A stretch of 64,000 nt of DNA from positions 186,001-250,000 of the forward strand of contig CALSMU010000011.1 of NCBI GenBank assembly GCA_943787535.1. The letters run 5' to 3'. The DNA is from an uncultured Flavobacteriales bacterium (GTDB lineage: Bacteria; Bacteroidota; Bacteroidia; Flavobacteriales_D; Parvicellaceae). The position numbers and the translations under genes were made by a program. Within the stretch, counting starts at the first letter, position 1, and each line of letters starts with the position of its first letter. Positions 44,633 to 53,027 of this stretch are shown here, piece after piece. Below the pieces are notes generated by a model, which ran no database searches, had not been told where the DNA came from, and was given only the letters and a program-made list of their open reading frames with translations.

Positions 44633-45607
44633 ATGGAAATAGAAAACCAAAATATTCAAATATCAATTGTTGTTCCTTTGTTCAACGAGGAGGAATCTAT
44701 TGGTGAGTTAACTGATTGGATTAATAAGGTCTGTAATGAGAATAATTTCAATTATGAGGTTATAATGGTTGATGATGGTAGTACGGATAAATCCTGGGAT
44801 AAGATTGAAGAGTTGATGGTTTCTAATAATAGAATTAAGGGGATTTCTTTTCGTCGAAATTATGGGAAATCAGCTGCTTTAAATGTCGCGTTTGAGGCAG
44901 TTAAAGGAGATGTTGTTATTACAATGGATGCAGATTTACAAGATAGTCCAGATGAGATTCCTGAGTTATATCAGATGGTAAAGGAAGAAGGTTTTGATAT
45001 TGTGTCTGGTTGGAAAAAGAAACGATACGACCCTATTTCTAAGACTATCCCTACTAAATTATATAATGCTACAACTCGAAAGGTAAGTGGAATAAAACTA
45101 CATGATATGAACTGCGGTTTAAAAGCTTATAAGAAAGAAGTGGTAAAGTCCATAGAAGTTTACGGAGAAATGCATCGTTACATTCCTGTTATTGCAAAAT
45201 GGGCTGGATTTAATAAAATAGGTGAAAAAGTTGTTAAACATCAAGAAAGAAAATACGGTAAAACGAAATTTGGTTTAGAAAGATTTCTTTTTGGATTTTT
45301 AGATTTGTTTAGCATAACATTTATTGGCCGATTTGGAAAAAGACCTATGCACTTTTTTGGCACGATTGGATCCTTAATGTTTGCTATTGGGTTTTGTTTT
45401 GTGTTGTGGATTGGAATTGACAAGTTATTTATAGATAAAACCGGAACTTTAATTGCATCGAGACCAAGTTTTTATATCGCATTGACATGCATGATTCTTG
45501 GAGTTCAAATGTTTTTAGCTGGTTTCTTAGGAGAAATGCTTGCTCGGAATTCTCCTAATAGAAACATCTACTTAATCAAAGCGAAAACAGCTAACTTGGA
45601 TGACTAA
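44633..45607 (+). CDS. family 2 glycosyltransferase, polyprenyl-phosphate glycosyltransferase type (ArnC/GtrB-like)
   Basis: A 324-residue enzyme that attaches a sugar to undecaprenyl phosphate on the cytoplasmic side. GT-A motifs: ISIVVPLFNEEESI, VIMVDDGSTDKSW, MDADLQDSPDEI (DxD). Two C-terminal transmembrane helices (about 240-262 and 278-300) are typical of GtrB/DPMS. It overlaps the next gene by 8 bp (ATGACTAA), so the two are coupled. Confidence 0.9.
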   Translation: MEIENQNIQISIVVPLFNEEESIGELTDWINKVCNENNFNYEVIMVDDGSTDKSWDKIEELMVSNNRIKGISFRRNYGKSAALNVAFEAVKGDVVITMDADLQDSPDEIPELYQMVKEEGFDIVSGWKKKRYDPISKTIPTKLYNATTRKVSGIKLHDMNCGLKAYKKEVVKSIEVYGEMHRYIPVIAKWAGFNKIGEKVVKHQERKYGKTKFGLERFLFGFLDLFSITFIGRFGKRPMHFFGTIGSLMFAIGFCFVLWIGIDKLFIDKTGTLIASRPSFYIALTCMILGVQMFLAGFLGEMLARNSPNRNIYLIKAKTANLDD

Positions 45608-46733
45608 TCGAAAGAAAGTTGTTATTGTTGGTCCTGCTTTTCCTCTAAGAGGTGGAATAGCAAATTTTAATGAAGCTTTATCGAGAGAAATGAACCGGAA
45701 AGGATATGAGACAGAATTGGTTTCTTTTTCATATCAATATCCTAAATTTCTTTTTCCTGGTAAGACCCAGTTTGCAGAAGGTAAAGGTCCAGAAGATTTG
45801 AAAATTTTCACGAAAATAAATTCTGTCAACCCGGTAAATTGGATAAAAACGGCAAAGTTTATTACTCGTTTAAAACCTGATTATGTTATTATTCGTTTTT
45901 GGTTACCTTTTATGGGACCAGCACTCGGGACAATAGCCGAAAAACTGCGCAAGAAAGGAGTTAAGGTTTTGGCGATTACGGACAATGTAATACCCCATGA
46001 GAGTAGATTTGGAGATGGATTGCTAACTAAATATTTCCTTAAAAGATGTGATGGGTTTATTACACTTTCTAGGTCTGTATTGGAAGATATTTCTCAATTT
46101 ACTGATAACCAGAATAAAATAATGTTACCACACCCTGTGTATAATATTTTTGGAGAATCTGTTAGTAGGAGTATGGGTATTGAGAAATTGAATTTAGATG
46201 TACATTCAAAATACATCTTGTTTTTTGGGTTGATTCGAGGTTACAAAGGATTGGATTTAGCTTTGAAAGCTATGCAAGATTCTAGAATTAAAGAATTAGG
46301 GATAAAGCTTATTGTAGCAGGAGAATTTTACGACAAGCAGGAAAAGTATTCGGAGCTATTAGAAGCTACTAAAGCTTCTGTATTATTGTACGATCACTAC
46401 ATTCCGCAAGAAGAGGTAAGGTATTATTTCGCAGCTGCAGATTGTGTTTTACAGCCTTATAAGACAGCCACGCAAAGTGGCATTACACAAGTAGCTTATA
46501 ATTTCAACAAACCAATGATAGTTACTAATGTGGGCGGTTTGCCTGAGATTGTAGCACATGAGAAAGTAGGCTATGTTACTGCGCTAAATGAAACTTCAAT
46601 TGCAGACGCAATCGTTAGTTTTTACGCAGAAAATAAAAAATCCGAATTTGAAAAGAATGTAGAACTGGACAAAGTGAAATTTTCATGGGAACATTTTATT
46701 GACAGTTTAGCTGATTTTGAAGAAGGGGTTTAA
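45600..46733 (+). CDS. family 4-type glycosyltransferase (GT-B)
   Basis: A 377-residue GT-B enzyme. N-terminal PAFPLRGGIANFNEAL is the acceptor-side glycine loop. The C-terminal half has ILFFGLIRGYKGLDLALKA, then LQPYKTATQSGITQVAYNF and VTNVGGLPEIV, the usual GT4/GT1 nucleotide-sugar region with a Ser/Gly-Ile-Thr in place of the EGFG motif. Probably acts in surface glycan or glycolipid synthesis with the coupled family 2 enzyme. Confidence 0.88.
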   Translation: MTNRKKVVIVGPAFPLRGGIANFNEALSREMNRKGYETELVSFSYQYPKFLFPGKTQFAEGKGPEDLKIFTKINSVNPVNWIKTAKFITRLKPDYVIIRFWLPFMGPALGTIAEKLRKKGVKVLAITDNVIPHESRFGDGLLTKYFLKRCDGFITLSRSVLEDISQFTDNQNKIMLPHPVYNIFGESVSRSMGIEKLNLDVHSKYILFFGLIRGYKGLDLALKAMQDSRIKELGIKLIVAGEFYDKQEKYSELLEATKASVLLYDHYIPQEEVRYYFAAADCVLQPYKTATQSGITQVAYNFNKPMIVTNVGGLPEIVAHEKVGYVTALNETSIADAIVSFYAENKKSEFEKNVELDKVKFSWEHFIDSLADFEEGV

Positions 46734-46773
46734 TCACTATAAATTATTGTCCTCATAATTACTTGTCTTTCTA

Positions 46774-46995
46774 TTAATAGCCAAGAGATTGTGGCTCAAG
46801 TTCTGCAGTTGAAACAGATAAAAATAGTGGCTCTATGCAAGCAGAGGAGTCAATTTGATTCATCATATTTTCGAACTCTTCGTTGGATAAGTCGAAAATA
46901 ATCTCTTCCGATAAATTTTCAAATTTACGAAGTTCATCGGGCGTTAATCTATGACATTCAGGATCTGCTGGTTCTGGTGTATTTACTTTTATCAT
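46774..46995 (-). CDS. small acidic hypothetical protein
   Basis: A 73-residue open frame with ATG at 46,995. Acidic, with two Cys (PADPECHRL, DSSACIEPL) and a helical middle (LTPDELRKFENLSEEIIFDL). No transmembrane helix or signal peptide. No family is recognised. The opening LTxDELxKF weakly recalls leader parts of Bacteroidota peptide natural-product precursors, but there is no Gly-Gly site and no maturation enzyme nearby. It is downstream of ssb, beyond ssb's terminator. Confidence 0.55.
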   Translation of the reverse strand: MIKVNTPEPADPECHRLTPDELRKFENLSEEIIFDLSNEEFENMMNQIDSSACIEPLFLSVSTAELEPQSLGY

Positions 46996-47032
46996 GTGTG
47001 TAATAAGGTTATTTATATTGTGTTTTCTCAGT

Positions 47033-47069
47033 AAAAAAAAGTAACGCTCACTGAATTGTGAGCGTTACT
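47033..47069 (-). terminator. Rho-independent terminator of ssb
   Basis: Minus strand: AGTAACGCTCAC and GTGAGCGTTACT form a perfect 12-bp stem (47,040-47,069), followed by eight T residues (plus-strand A run 47,033-47,040). It lies 14 bp after the ssb stop. Confidence 0.95.
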
Positions 47070-47082
47070 GTCTAGGTATTAA

Positions 47083-47421
47083 CTATTGTTTTTTACCTAG
47101 CATTAATAATTCTTGTACAACGATCTCGGTTACATATCTTTTGTTCCCATCTTTGTCGTCATATGTACGGTTGTTTAATTTACCTTCAATACATACCTCT
47201 TTTCCTTTTTCAAGGTGTTGTTCAGCGATTTCCGCAAGGTTTCCAAAAACCGTTAGGTTGTGCCATTGGGTTTCTTTGATAGTTTCACCTTTTTTATTCT
47301 TGTATGTATCGTTTGTAGCGAGTGTAAGTTTTACTAGTTTTCTACCTTCTTTTAAATCGATTACTTCTGGTGTAGTTCCTAAATTCCCGATTAATTGTAC
47401 TCTGTTTCTTAAGTTATTCAT
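47083..47421 (-). CDS. short single-stranded DNA-binding protein
   Basis: A 112-residue OB-fold protein: MNNLRNRVQLIGNLGTTPEV, TQWHNLTVFGNLAEIAEQHL, KGKEVCIEGKLNNRTYDDKDG are SSB landmarks including the conserved Trp. It stops right after the OB fold (LLMLGKKQ) and lacks the glycine-rich linker and the acidic DDDIPF-type tail that recruits partner proteins. It is therefore likely a second, specialised SSB rather than the essential one. It has its own terminator. Confidence 0.9.
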   Translation of the reverse strand: MNNLRNRVQLIGNLGTTPEVIDLKEGRKLVKLTLATNDTYKNKKGETIKETQWHNLTVFGNLAEIAEQHLEKGKEVCIEGKLNNRTYDDKDGNKRYVTEIVVQELLMLGKKQ

Positions 47422-47603
47422 AATAAATGTGTGTTTGTTTTGTTACTAACTATTCTTTGATAGCGTAACGGGTTAGTAATTAAATAGTAGTTTTATTCTG
47501 TCTATATTTTGGTATCGACGGTGCAAAGTAATGGAGGTTTCAAAACGTTATCCGTACTTTAACTAATTAGCATTCGTTTAGTGTCGTAAGTAAATGTTTA
47601 AAA

Positions 47604-48794
47604 ATGAATATAAATCACAATATCAGTAAGTTATATATTTTATTTTTTTTAATTATTTCTTTTATTTTTTCTTGCAATAATGAAAATAAAGGTAAAATGG
47701 ATGCTGTTTACGTTCCTAATAAACAGAATATTGACAGTGCAAATGCCTCAGAATTTGCAAATTCGTTTATTTTGGATATTTATAATTCCGATACAGTTAA
47801 TGCAAGAAGTAAAATTCAAATTAAATACAATTCGGACGCTATTTTTGTTTCTGATTTTTTAGCCAATGACGATGTATTTAACAACTTTGATTTATTTTCA
47901 ATTTTACATCAACCTATTCTATTAGGCGGAGAGTTGGACTTTCAGTTTTATGAAGTCCAGAAAGAGAGTAGCATAATTTGGTTTAGATTATTTTCAGCAC
48001 CTCACGAGGTGAATTACTTTAGAATAACCCTGGGTATAAAGGATAATACAATTGTGATTTCTGATTTTTCCTCTTTTAAAACTCCTAATAGTTGCAATGA
48101 AATGATGACGGAATTAGTTGATCTTGTTTATGACAAACGACAGTTAAGTAATAATGATATGAAAAAAGGTTTTAGGTTAATGGACTCTACAATTATTGCT
48201 TTTTCTTCTTTAGATCCAGGTCTAGCAGCGTTATATTATTCTAAGATGGACATTGCTTTGCGAGAAACTGAAATAATGAGTTCTATAAAATATAATTTAG
48301 ATTTTCATTCGTCTGCGGAAATACGCACCAATGCCTTGATGCGAAAAAATTATGAAATTGGAAAAGATGGGGCTTCAATATGGTATTTATTAAAACAATA
48401 CTATTTAAGTCTTGATTCTGAGAGTTATCCTAAAGTTAGAGAAGCTATTGAAGGATTAAGTAAGTCGGTTGGACAAGACCCAATCTTAATATATTTAAAT
48501 GCAACAACGTATTTTGAAGAGTATAATTATGCGAGAGCGCTGGAGTTGTATAATAAAGCACTCATAATGGATCCAACAATTCCGAATATACATTTTGCAA
48601 AAGTTGTTTGTTTGATTGAAATGAAAGAGTTTATTCAAGCCGTAGAAAGCTTATTGGTAATGGAAGATTATTTTGACGTTAAAAATATCAATTGGGATAA
48701 AGAATTTATGGCGTATCCCGCATTTTTAATCAGTGATGAATATTTCCAATGGCTAGAAAGGGTAGGGTTAATTGAAGATGAGGAGCTACTTTAA
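47604..48794 (+). CDS. lipoprotein with C-terminal TPR repeats
   Basis: A 396-residue predicted lipoprotein: a hydrophobic signal peptide ending in lipobox FIFSCN (Cys about 24). The N-terminal 190 residues are not recognised. TPR-like helices occur near 280-350 (ILIYLNATTYFEEYNYARAL). It lies between ssb and a convergent acyltransferase gene, with a 9-bp 3' overlap. Function unknown. Confidence 0.78.
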   Translation: MNINHNISKLYILFFLIISFIFSCNNENKGKMDAVYVPNKQNIDSANASEFANSFILDIYNSDTVNARSKIQIKYNSDAIFVSDFLANDDVFNNFDLFSILHQPILLGGELDFQFYEVQKESSIIWFRLFSAPHEVNYFRITLGIKDNTIVISDFSSFKTPNSCNEMMTELVDLVYDKRQLSNNDMKKGFRLMDSTIIAFSSLDPGLAALYYSKMDIALRETEIMSSIKYNLDFHSSAEIRTNALMRKNYEIGKDGASIWYLLKQYYLSLDSESYPKVREAIEGLSKSVGQDPILIYLNATTYFEEYNYARALELYNKALIMDPTIPNIHFAKVVCLIEMKEFIQAVESLLVMEDYFDVKNINWDKEFMAYPAFLISDEYFQWLERVGLIEDEELL

Positions 48795-49661
48795 AGAGTC
48801 GGGTCGCTTGTGTTTCCATCTTTTATGGCTCCATAACCAATATTGGGGGTTGTCTTGGATGTCTTTTTCCAATGTTAATGTGTGTGCTTTGGTAATTTCA
48901 CCATACTCAGTTTTAGCAGGCTCTTCGAATAACAAAGTATATTCAAAATCGTAATGTCCCCTTTTGATTTTACGAATCGCTCCAAAAACGATAGGTAAAT
49001 TGTATTCTTTTCCAAATTTTTCTACCCCAAAAGAAACGGGTGTATCTTGGTTTAGAAATTCCATCCAAAAAGCTTTCGTCGGGTTTCCTGGACGCTGATC
49101 AGCTCCAAAAATAATGGTTTTGGGTCTATCTAGTTTTGTGTCAAAACAAGTTTTGGTTTGTTTCATTGGTCGCATCATCAAGCCATACTTTTGTCTAGAA
49201 TTTAGAACTTTTTGATTGAAGAATTTATTGTTTAGTGGTTTGTAAATAGCAACGGGTATATGTTTTGAAATAAGGCCAATTCCCAGAGCGAGCATTTCCC
49301 AGTTATTAAAATGTCCGCCAACAAAAATTATATCCTTTCCTTGCTCGAAGTATTTATTCACCACTTCAGGGTTTTTAACTGTCATTCTTTTTCTAATCTG
49401 CTTTTCAGAAATGGAAAATCCCTTTACACTCTCCAGAATCAAATCACACAGGTGGCGGTAAAATTTCCGCATGATTTGTTTATGCTCAATTTTTGTTTTT
49501 TCTGGAAAAGAATTTTTGATATTTTCAAATACAACTTTTTTACGGTACCCAACGATATAATACATTACGACAAAAACAAAGTCGGATAGGGCATACAGCA
49601 AAAAATAGGGTAGGTAAGATATTGGTAATATGATTCCGTAGTATACTATTTTACTTCCCAT
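48786..49661 (-). CDS. lipid A biosynthesis-type lauroyl/myristoyl acyltransferase
   Basis: A 291-residue inner-membrane acyltransferase of the LpxL/HtrB family, transferring a secondary acyl chain to lipid A or a related lipid. An N-terminal hydrophobic anchor (about 10-35) is followed by the catalytic GGHFNNWEML (His-x4-Glu form, about 115-124), then a second block AIYKPLNNKFFNQKV and IIFGADQRPGNP. Length matches the family (about 300). A final basic stretch ends HKRWKHKRP. Confidence 0.9.
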   Translation of the reverse strand: MGSKIVYYGIILPISYLPYFLLYALSDFVFVVMYYIVGYRKKVVFENIKNSFPEKTKIEHKQIMRKFYRHLCDLILESVKGFSISEKQIRKRMTVKNPEVVNKYFEQGKDIIFVGGHFNNWEMLALGIGLISKHIPVAIYKPLNNKFFNQKVLNSRQKYGLMMRPMKQTKTCFDTKLDRPKTIIFGADQRPGNPTKAFWMEFLNQDTPVSFGVEKFGKEYNLPIVFGAIRKIKRGHYDFEYTLLFEEPAKTEYGEITKAHTLTLEKDIQDNPQYWLWSHKRWKHKRPDSLK

Positions 49662-49705
49662 GTATATAAATTGAACTGCAAATGTATCTGAAATATTGAA
49701 ACTCG

Positions 49706-50113
49706 TTAAAGTTTTTTTACATCGAGTGTGATTTCAGCTAATTCATAACATTCTTCATCACAATTCCAAAATGAAGATTCCTTCAATTTATTGCCATCTA
49801 AAGCTATTATGGTGGAGTTGGCTTCATAATAGTAAGCTTCTACAGCATATCTATTTCCAAGGGGCAAATAATAAGTGATTTCTTCACTCCAAAGCGTGTC
49901 ATAAAACAATATGTCATTCTGATCGGCGTAACCTTTATATACAATTATGGGGATTCCATTTCCGTTATATGTTACTTTTATATTAACATCTCCACCATCC
50001 TGTGGTAAAGTGTCGCAATACCTGTTTGGATCGCAATCCTCATTTTGCCTTGTGCAATGGCTTAAAGCAAAACTTAGAAACAATATAAATCCTATGCTTT
50101 TAATTGACTTCAT
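49706..50113 (-). CDS. hypothetical lipoprotein
   Basis: A 135-residue predicted lipoprotein: signal peptide with lipobox ALSHC (Cys about 20). The mature part is beta-rich and has further Cys residues (NEDCDPNRYCDTL; FWNCDEECYEL), possibly disulfides. No family recognised. Its ATG overlaps the stop of the upstream barrel-like gene (ATGA), so the two products are probably made together and may interact in the outer membrane. Confidence 0.75.
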   Translation of the reverse strand: MKSIKSIGFILFLSFALSHCTRQNEDCDPNRYCDTLPQDGGDVNIKVTYNGNGIPIIVYKGYADQNDILFYDTLWSEEITYYLPLGNRYAVEAYYYEANSTIIALDGNKLKESSFWNCDEECYELAEITLDVKKL

Positions 50114-50661
50114 TTTAAAATAAAATTTAAACCAAGTGTAACTCTTGAGTCCGGCACATTCACTAATCCGTCTGAAAAGTGTATATATCCAACCTTCAGA
50201 TTAATTTCATCTGAGAAATTAAAACAAAACCCCGCCATTGGCGTTGTTATAAATTTAGGCTTTCTATTTTCGCGGGTTCCTTTGTAGTTTCCTAATAAAA
50301 ACCCTGTTCTTGTTCCTACAAAAAATTGCGTGTCTATTCCCCAAAGATTAAAGTGCAGAAATCTTTTATCTGCATCAAGTGATATGAAGTATACCACCTC
50401 TTTGTATTGACGGATAATATTGTTGTCTTCTCTTATTTGAACTTTTTTTTTGAAAGGTCTAAATTCAAAGTTCAATTTTGCACCCCATTCATTCTGCACG
50501 TCTTCTATGCCACCAGAAAATGACCAAAATAAATCATCGAAATTGAAGTCAAAAGTCAAAATCGAAAGTGATCCACGAATATTGGTACGTTGAATATCAT
50601 TTCCTTCTTGCGAAAAGAAGGTGTTAGAAAAAAGCAGGAAAATTATTGTCAATTTTTTCAT
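50110..50661 (-). CDS. hypothetical outer-membrane beta-barrel-like protein
   Basis: A 183-residue exported protein: signal peptide 1-17 (ending TFFSQ), then alternating aromatic beta strands (GSLSILTFDFNFDDLFWSFSG; VVYFISLDADKRFLHFNLWG; INLKVGYIHFSDG) and a C-terminus ending LGLNFILK, as in small outer-membrane barrels. No family recognised. A -7 box ends 4 nt before its ATG. Coupled by a 4-bp overlap to the downstream lipoprotein gene. Confidence 0.75.
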   Translation of the reverse strand: MKKLTIIFLLFSNTFFSQEGNDIQRTNIRGSLSILTFDFNFDDLFWSFSGGIEDVQNEWGAKLNFEFRPFKKKVQIREDNNIIRQYKEVVYFISLDADKRFLHFNLWGIDTQFFVGTRTGFLLGNYKGTRENRKPKFITTPMAGFCFNFSDEINLKVGYIHFSDGLVNVPDSRVTLGLNFILK

Positions 50662-50664
50662 TTC

Positions 50665-50673
50665 TCAAATGTA
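50665..50673 (-). promoter_or_regulatory. -7 box directly before the barrel-like gene at 50,661
   Basis: Minus strand TACATTTGA matches TAnnTTTG. Its ninth base is exactly 4 nt before the ATG, as for mltG and for the 5' end of the SRP RNA, so a leaderless transcript is predicted. Confidence 0.55.
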
Positions 50674-50773
50674 AGGAATTATTATTCAATGATAGGAATC
50701 CACTTTGCAGCGAAAATTAGATATATAAATCAATAGATTTAATCTATAATTGCATTAAAATTAATTTACAAAC

Positions 50774-51916
50774 ATGAAGAAGATTATAAATATTGGTCTA
50801 ACAGCTTTGGTATTTGTTAGTTGTTCTGAAAACAAGAGAAGTGAGAATTTAACAGATGAAAATATAGTTAAGGATGCTAAAGGGTATACAATTGATTGTG
50901 ATTTTAGTGGAGTAGATATTTCAAAAGCATATTTATCTCAATACGTAAAAGGAAATTGGGAACATAAAGATTCTGCCGATGTTGTTGAAGGTAAATTTTC
51001 TTTTTCTGGAGAATTAGAATTTCCAGAAGTTTGGTACCTCAAGTTCGATGACAAAAAAGCATACGTTTCTTTGTTTGTTGAAAATAGTCAGATATCAGTT
51101 TTAGGCGCTACTTTAAATGGAGATAGCGTTACAATTTCAGGTTCAGCTATTCATGATGCTTTAAATAAGTTTTATGATGGTCAGGATGATTTTTACAAAG
51201 AAATAGATAAAATGAATATCGACTATATGGCAGCTAGGGATATAGAAGATACAGCTACTATGAATAAAATCACTAAAGATCATGATGTAGTTTCAGATAG
51301 AATAAAGAAATATACAATAGAGTATATAGCTAAAAATACTTCAAGTGTGCTTGCTCCATACTTGTTGGTTTCATATTTGGGTAATGATTTTACAGCAGAT
51401 CAGATGGATTCAACGCTTAAAACATTTTCCAAAGAAATAATGGATTCAAAATATGTATTAAAAACCCAAGAAAGATCGGCTAAAATGAGAACGACAGAAG
51501 TTGGTGCAGTAGCTCCGTTGTTTGCGCAAAACGATCCTAAAGGAAATTCAATCACCTTAGAAAATTTTAGAGGAGAATATTTATTGATTGATTTTTGGGC
51601 ATCATGGTGTGGTCCTTGCAGAAAAGAAAACCCAAATGTAGTTGCTGCTTATAATAAGTATCACGCTATGGGTTTTGATATTCTCGGTATTTCACTGGAT
51701 GATGATAAGGAAAAGTGGTTGGCTGCTATTGATAAAGATGGATTGAACTGGTCTCATGTATCTGATTTAAAAGGATGGGCAAATGAGGTGGGTCAGTTAT
51801 ATGGTGTAAATAGTATTCCGCATTCCATTCTTTTGAACAAAGATGGGGTTATTGTCGCCAAAAACTTAAGAGGAGCAGAATTGCACGAAAAGTTGGAGGA
51901 AGTGTTTTTGAAATAA
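50774..51916 (+). CDS. TlpA-like thioredoxin-fold lipoprotein with DUF4369 domain
   Basis: A 380-residue predicted lipoprotein (lipobox FVSCS, Cys about 17). The N-terminal beta domain (about 35-130) is DUF4369-like, followed by a helical linker (about 135-230). The C-terminal thioredoxin/AhpC-TSA domain has LIDFWASWCGPCRKENP (CGPC, about 274-277) and the cis-Pro in VNSIPHSILLNKDG. Such proteins reduce periplasmic disulfides, for example for cytochrome c maturation; ccsBA lies about 9 kb away. A -7-like TATAATTGC is at 50,745-50,753. Confidence 0.9.
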   Translation: MKKIINIGLTALVFVSCSENKRSENLTDENIVKDAKGYTIDCDFSGVDISKAYLSQYVKGNWEHKDSADVVEGKFSFSGELEFPEVWYLKFDDKKAYVSLFVENSQISVLGATLNGDSVTISGSAIHDALNKFYDGQDDFYKEIDKMNIDYMAARDIEDTATMNKITKDHDVVSDRIKKYTIEYIAKNTSSVLAPYLLVSYLGNDFTADQMDSTLKTFSKEIMDSKYVLKTQERSAKMRTTEVGAVAPLFAQNDPKGNSITLENFRGEYLLIDFWASWCGPCRKENPNVVAAYNKYHAMGFDILGISLDDDKEKWLAAIDKDGLNWSHVSDLKGWANEVGQLYGVNSIPHSILLNKDGVIVAKNLRGAELHEKLEEVFLK

Positions 51917-52046
51917 TTTCAGCATATTTCATATTGTTTAGTTATGTAATTCTTGTTTACATCAATAAATAGCCTGTTTGTATAATAAAATTTAAAGGCT
52001 AGCGAAATAAATTAATGTCGGCTAATTTTTTAACTACATTAGTTTC

Positions 52047-52451
52047 ATGGCATTCGAACTAGATATGATGGAAAAAACACCTCAAATACTATTTGATTTG
52101 GATGAAGGTGATTTTTCATTTACTGGGGTGCTGATGCCAGAAGATGCCTTCGGTTTTTTTGATCCGTTGTTTGGATATATAAAAGTGTATTTCCAAAATC
52201 CTAAGCCAGAAACAAAATTAGAAGTAAGTCTAGATTACTTTAATACATCTTCATCTCGGTTGCTTTATCGGTTTATGAAAGAATTTGCTGATAATCAGTC
52301 AGAGAAAACAAATGTTACAATTGTCTGGAAGTATGAAATAGACGACGAAGAGATGGAAGAAGTAGGGAATGAGTTTAAATTACTTTTTGATCAAATAGCA
52401 TTTAAAATGGTGACAATTGATCGTCCAAGAATATTTGAAATTATGGGTTAA
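52047..52451 (+). CDS. SiaC/DUF1987 family regulatory phosphoprotein
   Basis: A 134-residue protein matching the DUF1987/SiaC family: TPQILFDLDEGDFSFTGVLMPEDAFGFF, then YIKVYFQNPKPETKLEVSLDYFNTSSSRLL. In Pseudomonas, SiaC is phosphorylated by SiaB on a Thr/Ser in the TSSS-type loop and dephosphorylated by the SpoIIE-type phosphatase SiaA, and controls a diguanylate cyclase. Here the TSSS segment is present but no SiaB or cyclase gene is near; a SpoIIE-type phosphatase is at 3,484. A degenerate -7 box (TACATTAGT) lies 4 nt before the ATG. Confidence 0.85.
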   Translation: MAFELDMMEKTPQILFDLDEGDFSFTGVLMPEDAFGFFDPLFGYIKVYFQNPKPETKLEVSLDYFNTSSSRLLYRFMKEFADNQSEKTNVTIVWKYEIDDEEMEEVGNEFKLLFDQIAFKMVTIDRPRIFEIMG

Positions 52452-53026
52452 ATGAATTGTTGCAGATTCCTGTAAAGTTTGTGAATCGGCAGCCCCATAA
52501 CATTATAGTAATCTCCTTCCATGTTTTTTATTCCGATGCATCCTATCCATTCTTGAATTCCGTAAGATCCAGCTTTGTCGAATGGTTTGTACTCTTTTAT
52601 ATAATATTCAATTTCATCCGACTTAAGTTCATAAAATTGAACCTTTGTTACGTCATGAAATGAAAGTTTTTTATCTTTTGTTCGGATCGTAACACCTGTT
52701 ATAATTTTGTGCTTTTTCCCGCTTAATAGGGTAAGCATTTGTTTAGCTTCCTCATGGTTTTTAGGTTTGCCTAATATAAGCTCATCTAAAATTACAATTG
52801 TATCTGCAGTTATTATAAGGTCTTTTTCGTCTGGTTGAAATGGTTCAGATTTTAACTGAGAGAGGTAAGTGGCAATTTCCGCATCTTTAACATGATTGGG
52901 GTATATTTCTTCTACTTCTTTAGACTCTATTTTAAAATGGGGAATTATTTTAGTTAATAACTCTTTCCTTCTAGGGGAATTAGAAGCCAAAGTTAGTTCA
53001 TATTTTTCAGTTAAATCTACCAGCAT
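52448..53026 (-). CDS. Maf-like nucleoside triphosphate pyrophosphatase
   Basis: A 192-residue Maf/YhdE-type house-cleaning enzyme that hydrolyses non-canonical or modified nucleotides. Motifs: LTLASNSPRRKELL (about 11-24), KEVEE, ITADTIVIL (about 71-79), GKPKNHEEAKQML and the C-terminal AGSYGIQEWIG. Typical length. Last gene of the DUF2520-KdsC-UbiA-Maf minus-strand operon, 1 bp after ubiA-like; its 3' end overlaps the SiaC-like gene by 4 bp. Confidence 0.93.
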   Translation of the reverse strand: MLVDLTEKYELTLASNSPRRKELLTKIIPHFKIESKEVEEIYPNHVKDAEIATYLSQLKSEPFQPDEKDLIITADTIVILDELILGKPKNHEEAKQMLTLLSGKKHKIITGVTIRTKDKKLSFHDVTKVQFYELKSDEIEYYIKEYKPFDKAGSYGIQEWIGCIGIKNMEGDYYNVMGLPIHKLYRNLQQFI

Positions 53027-53027
53027 A

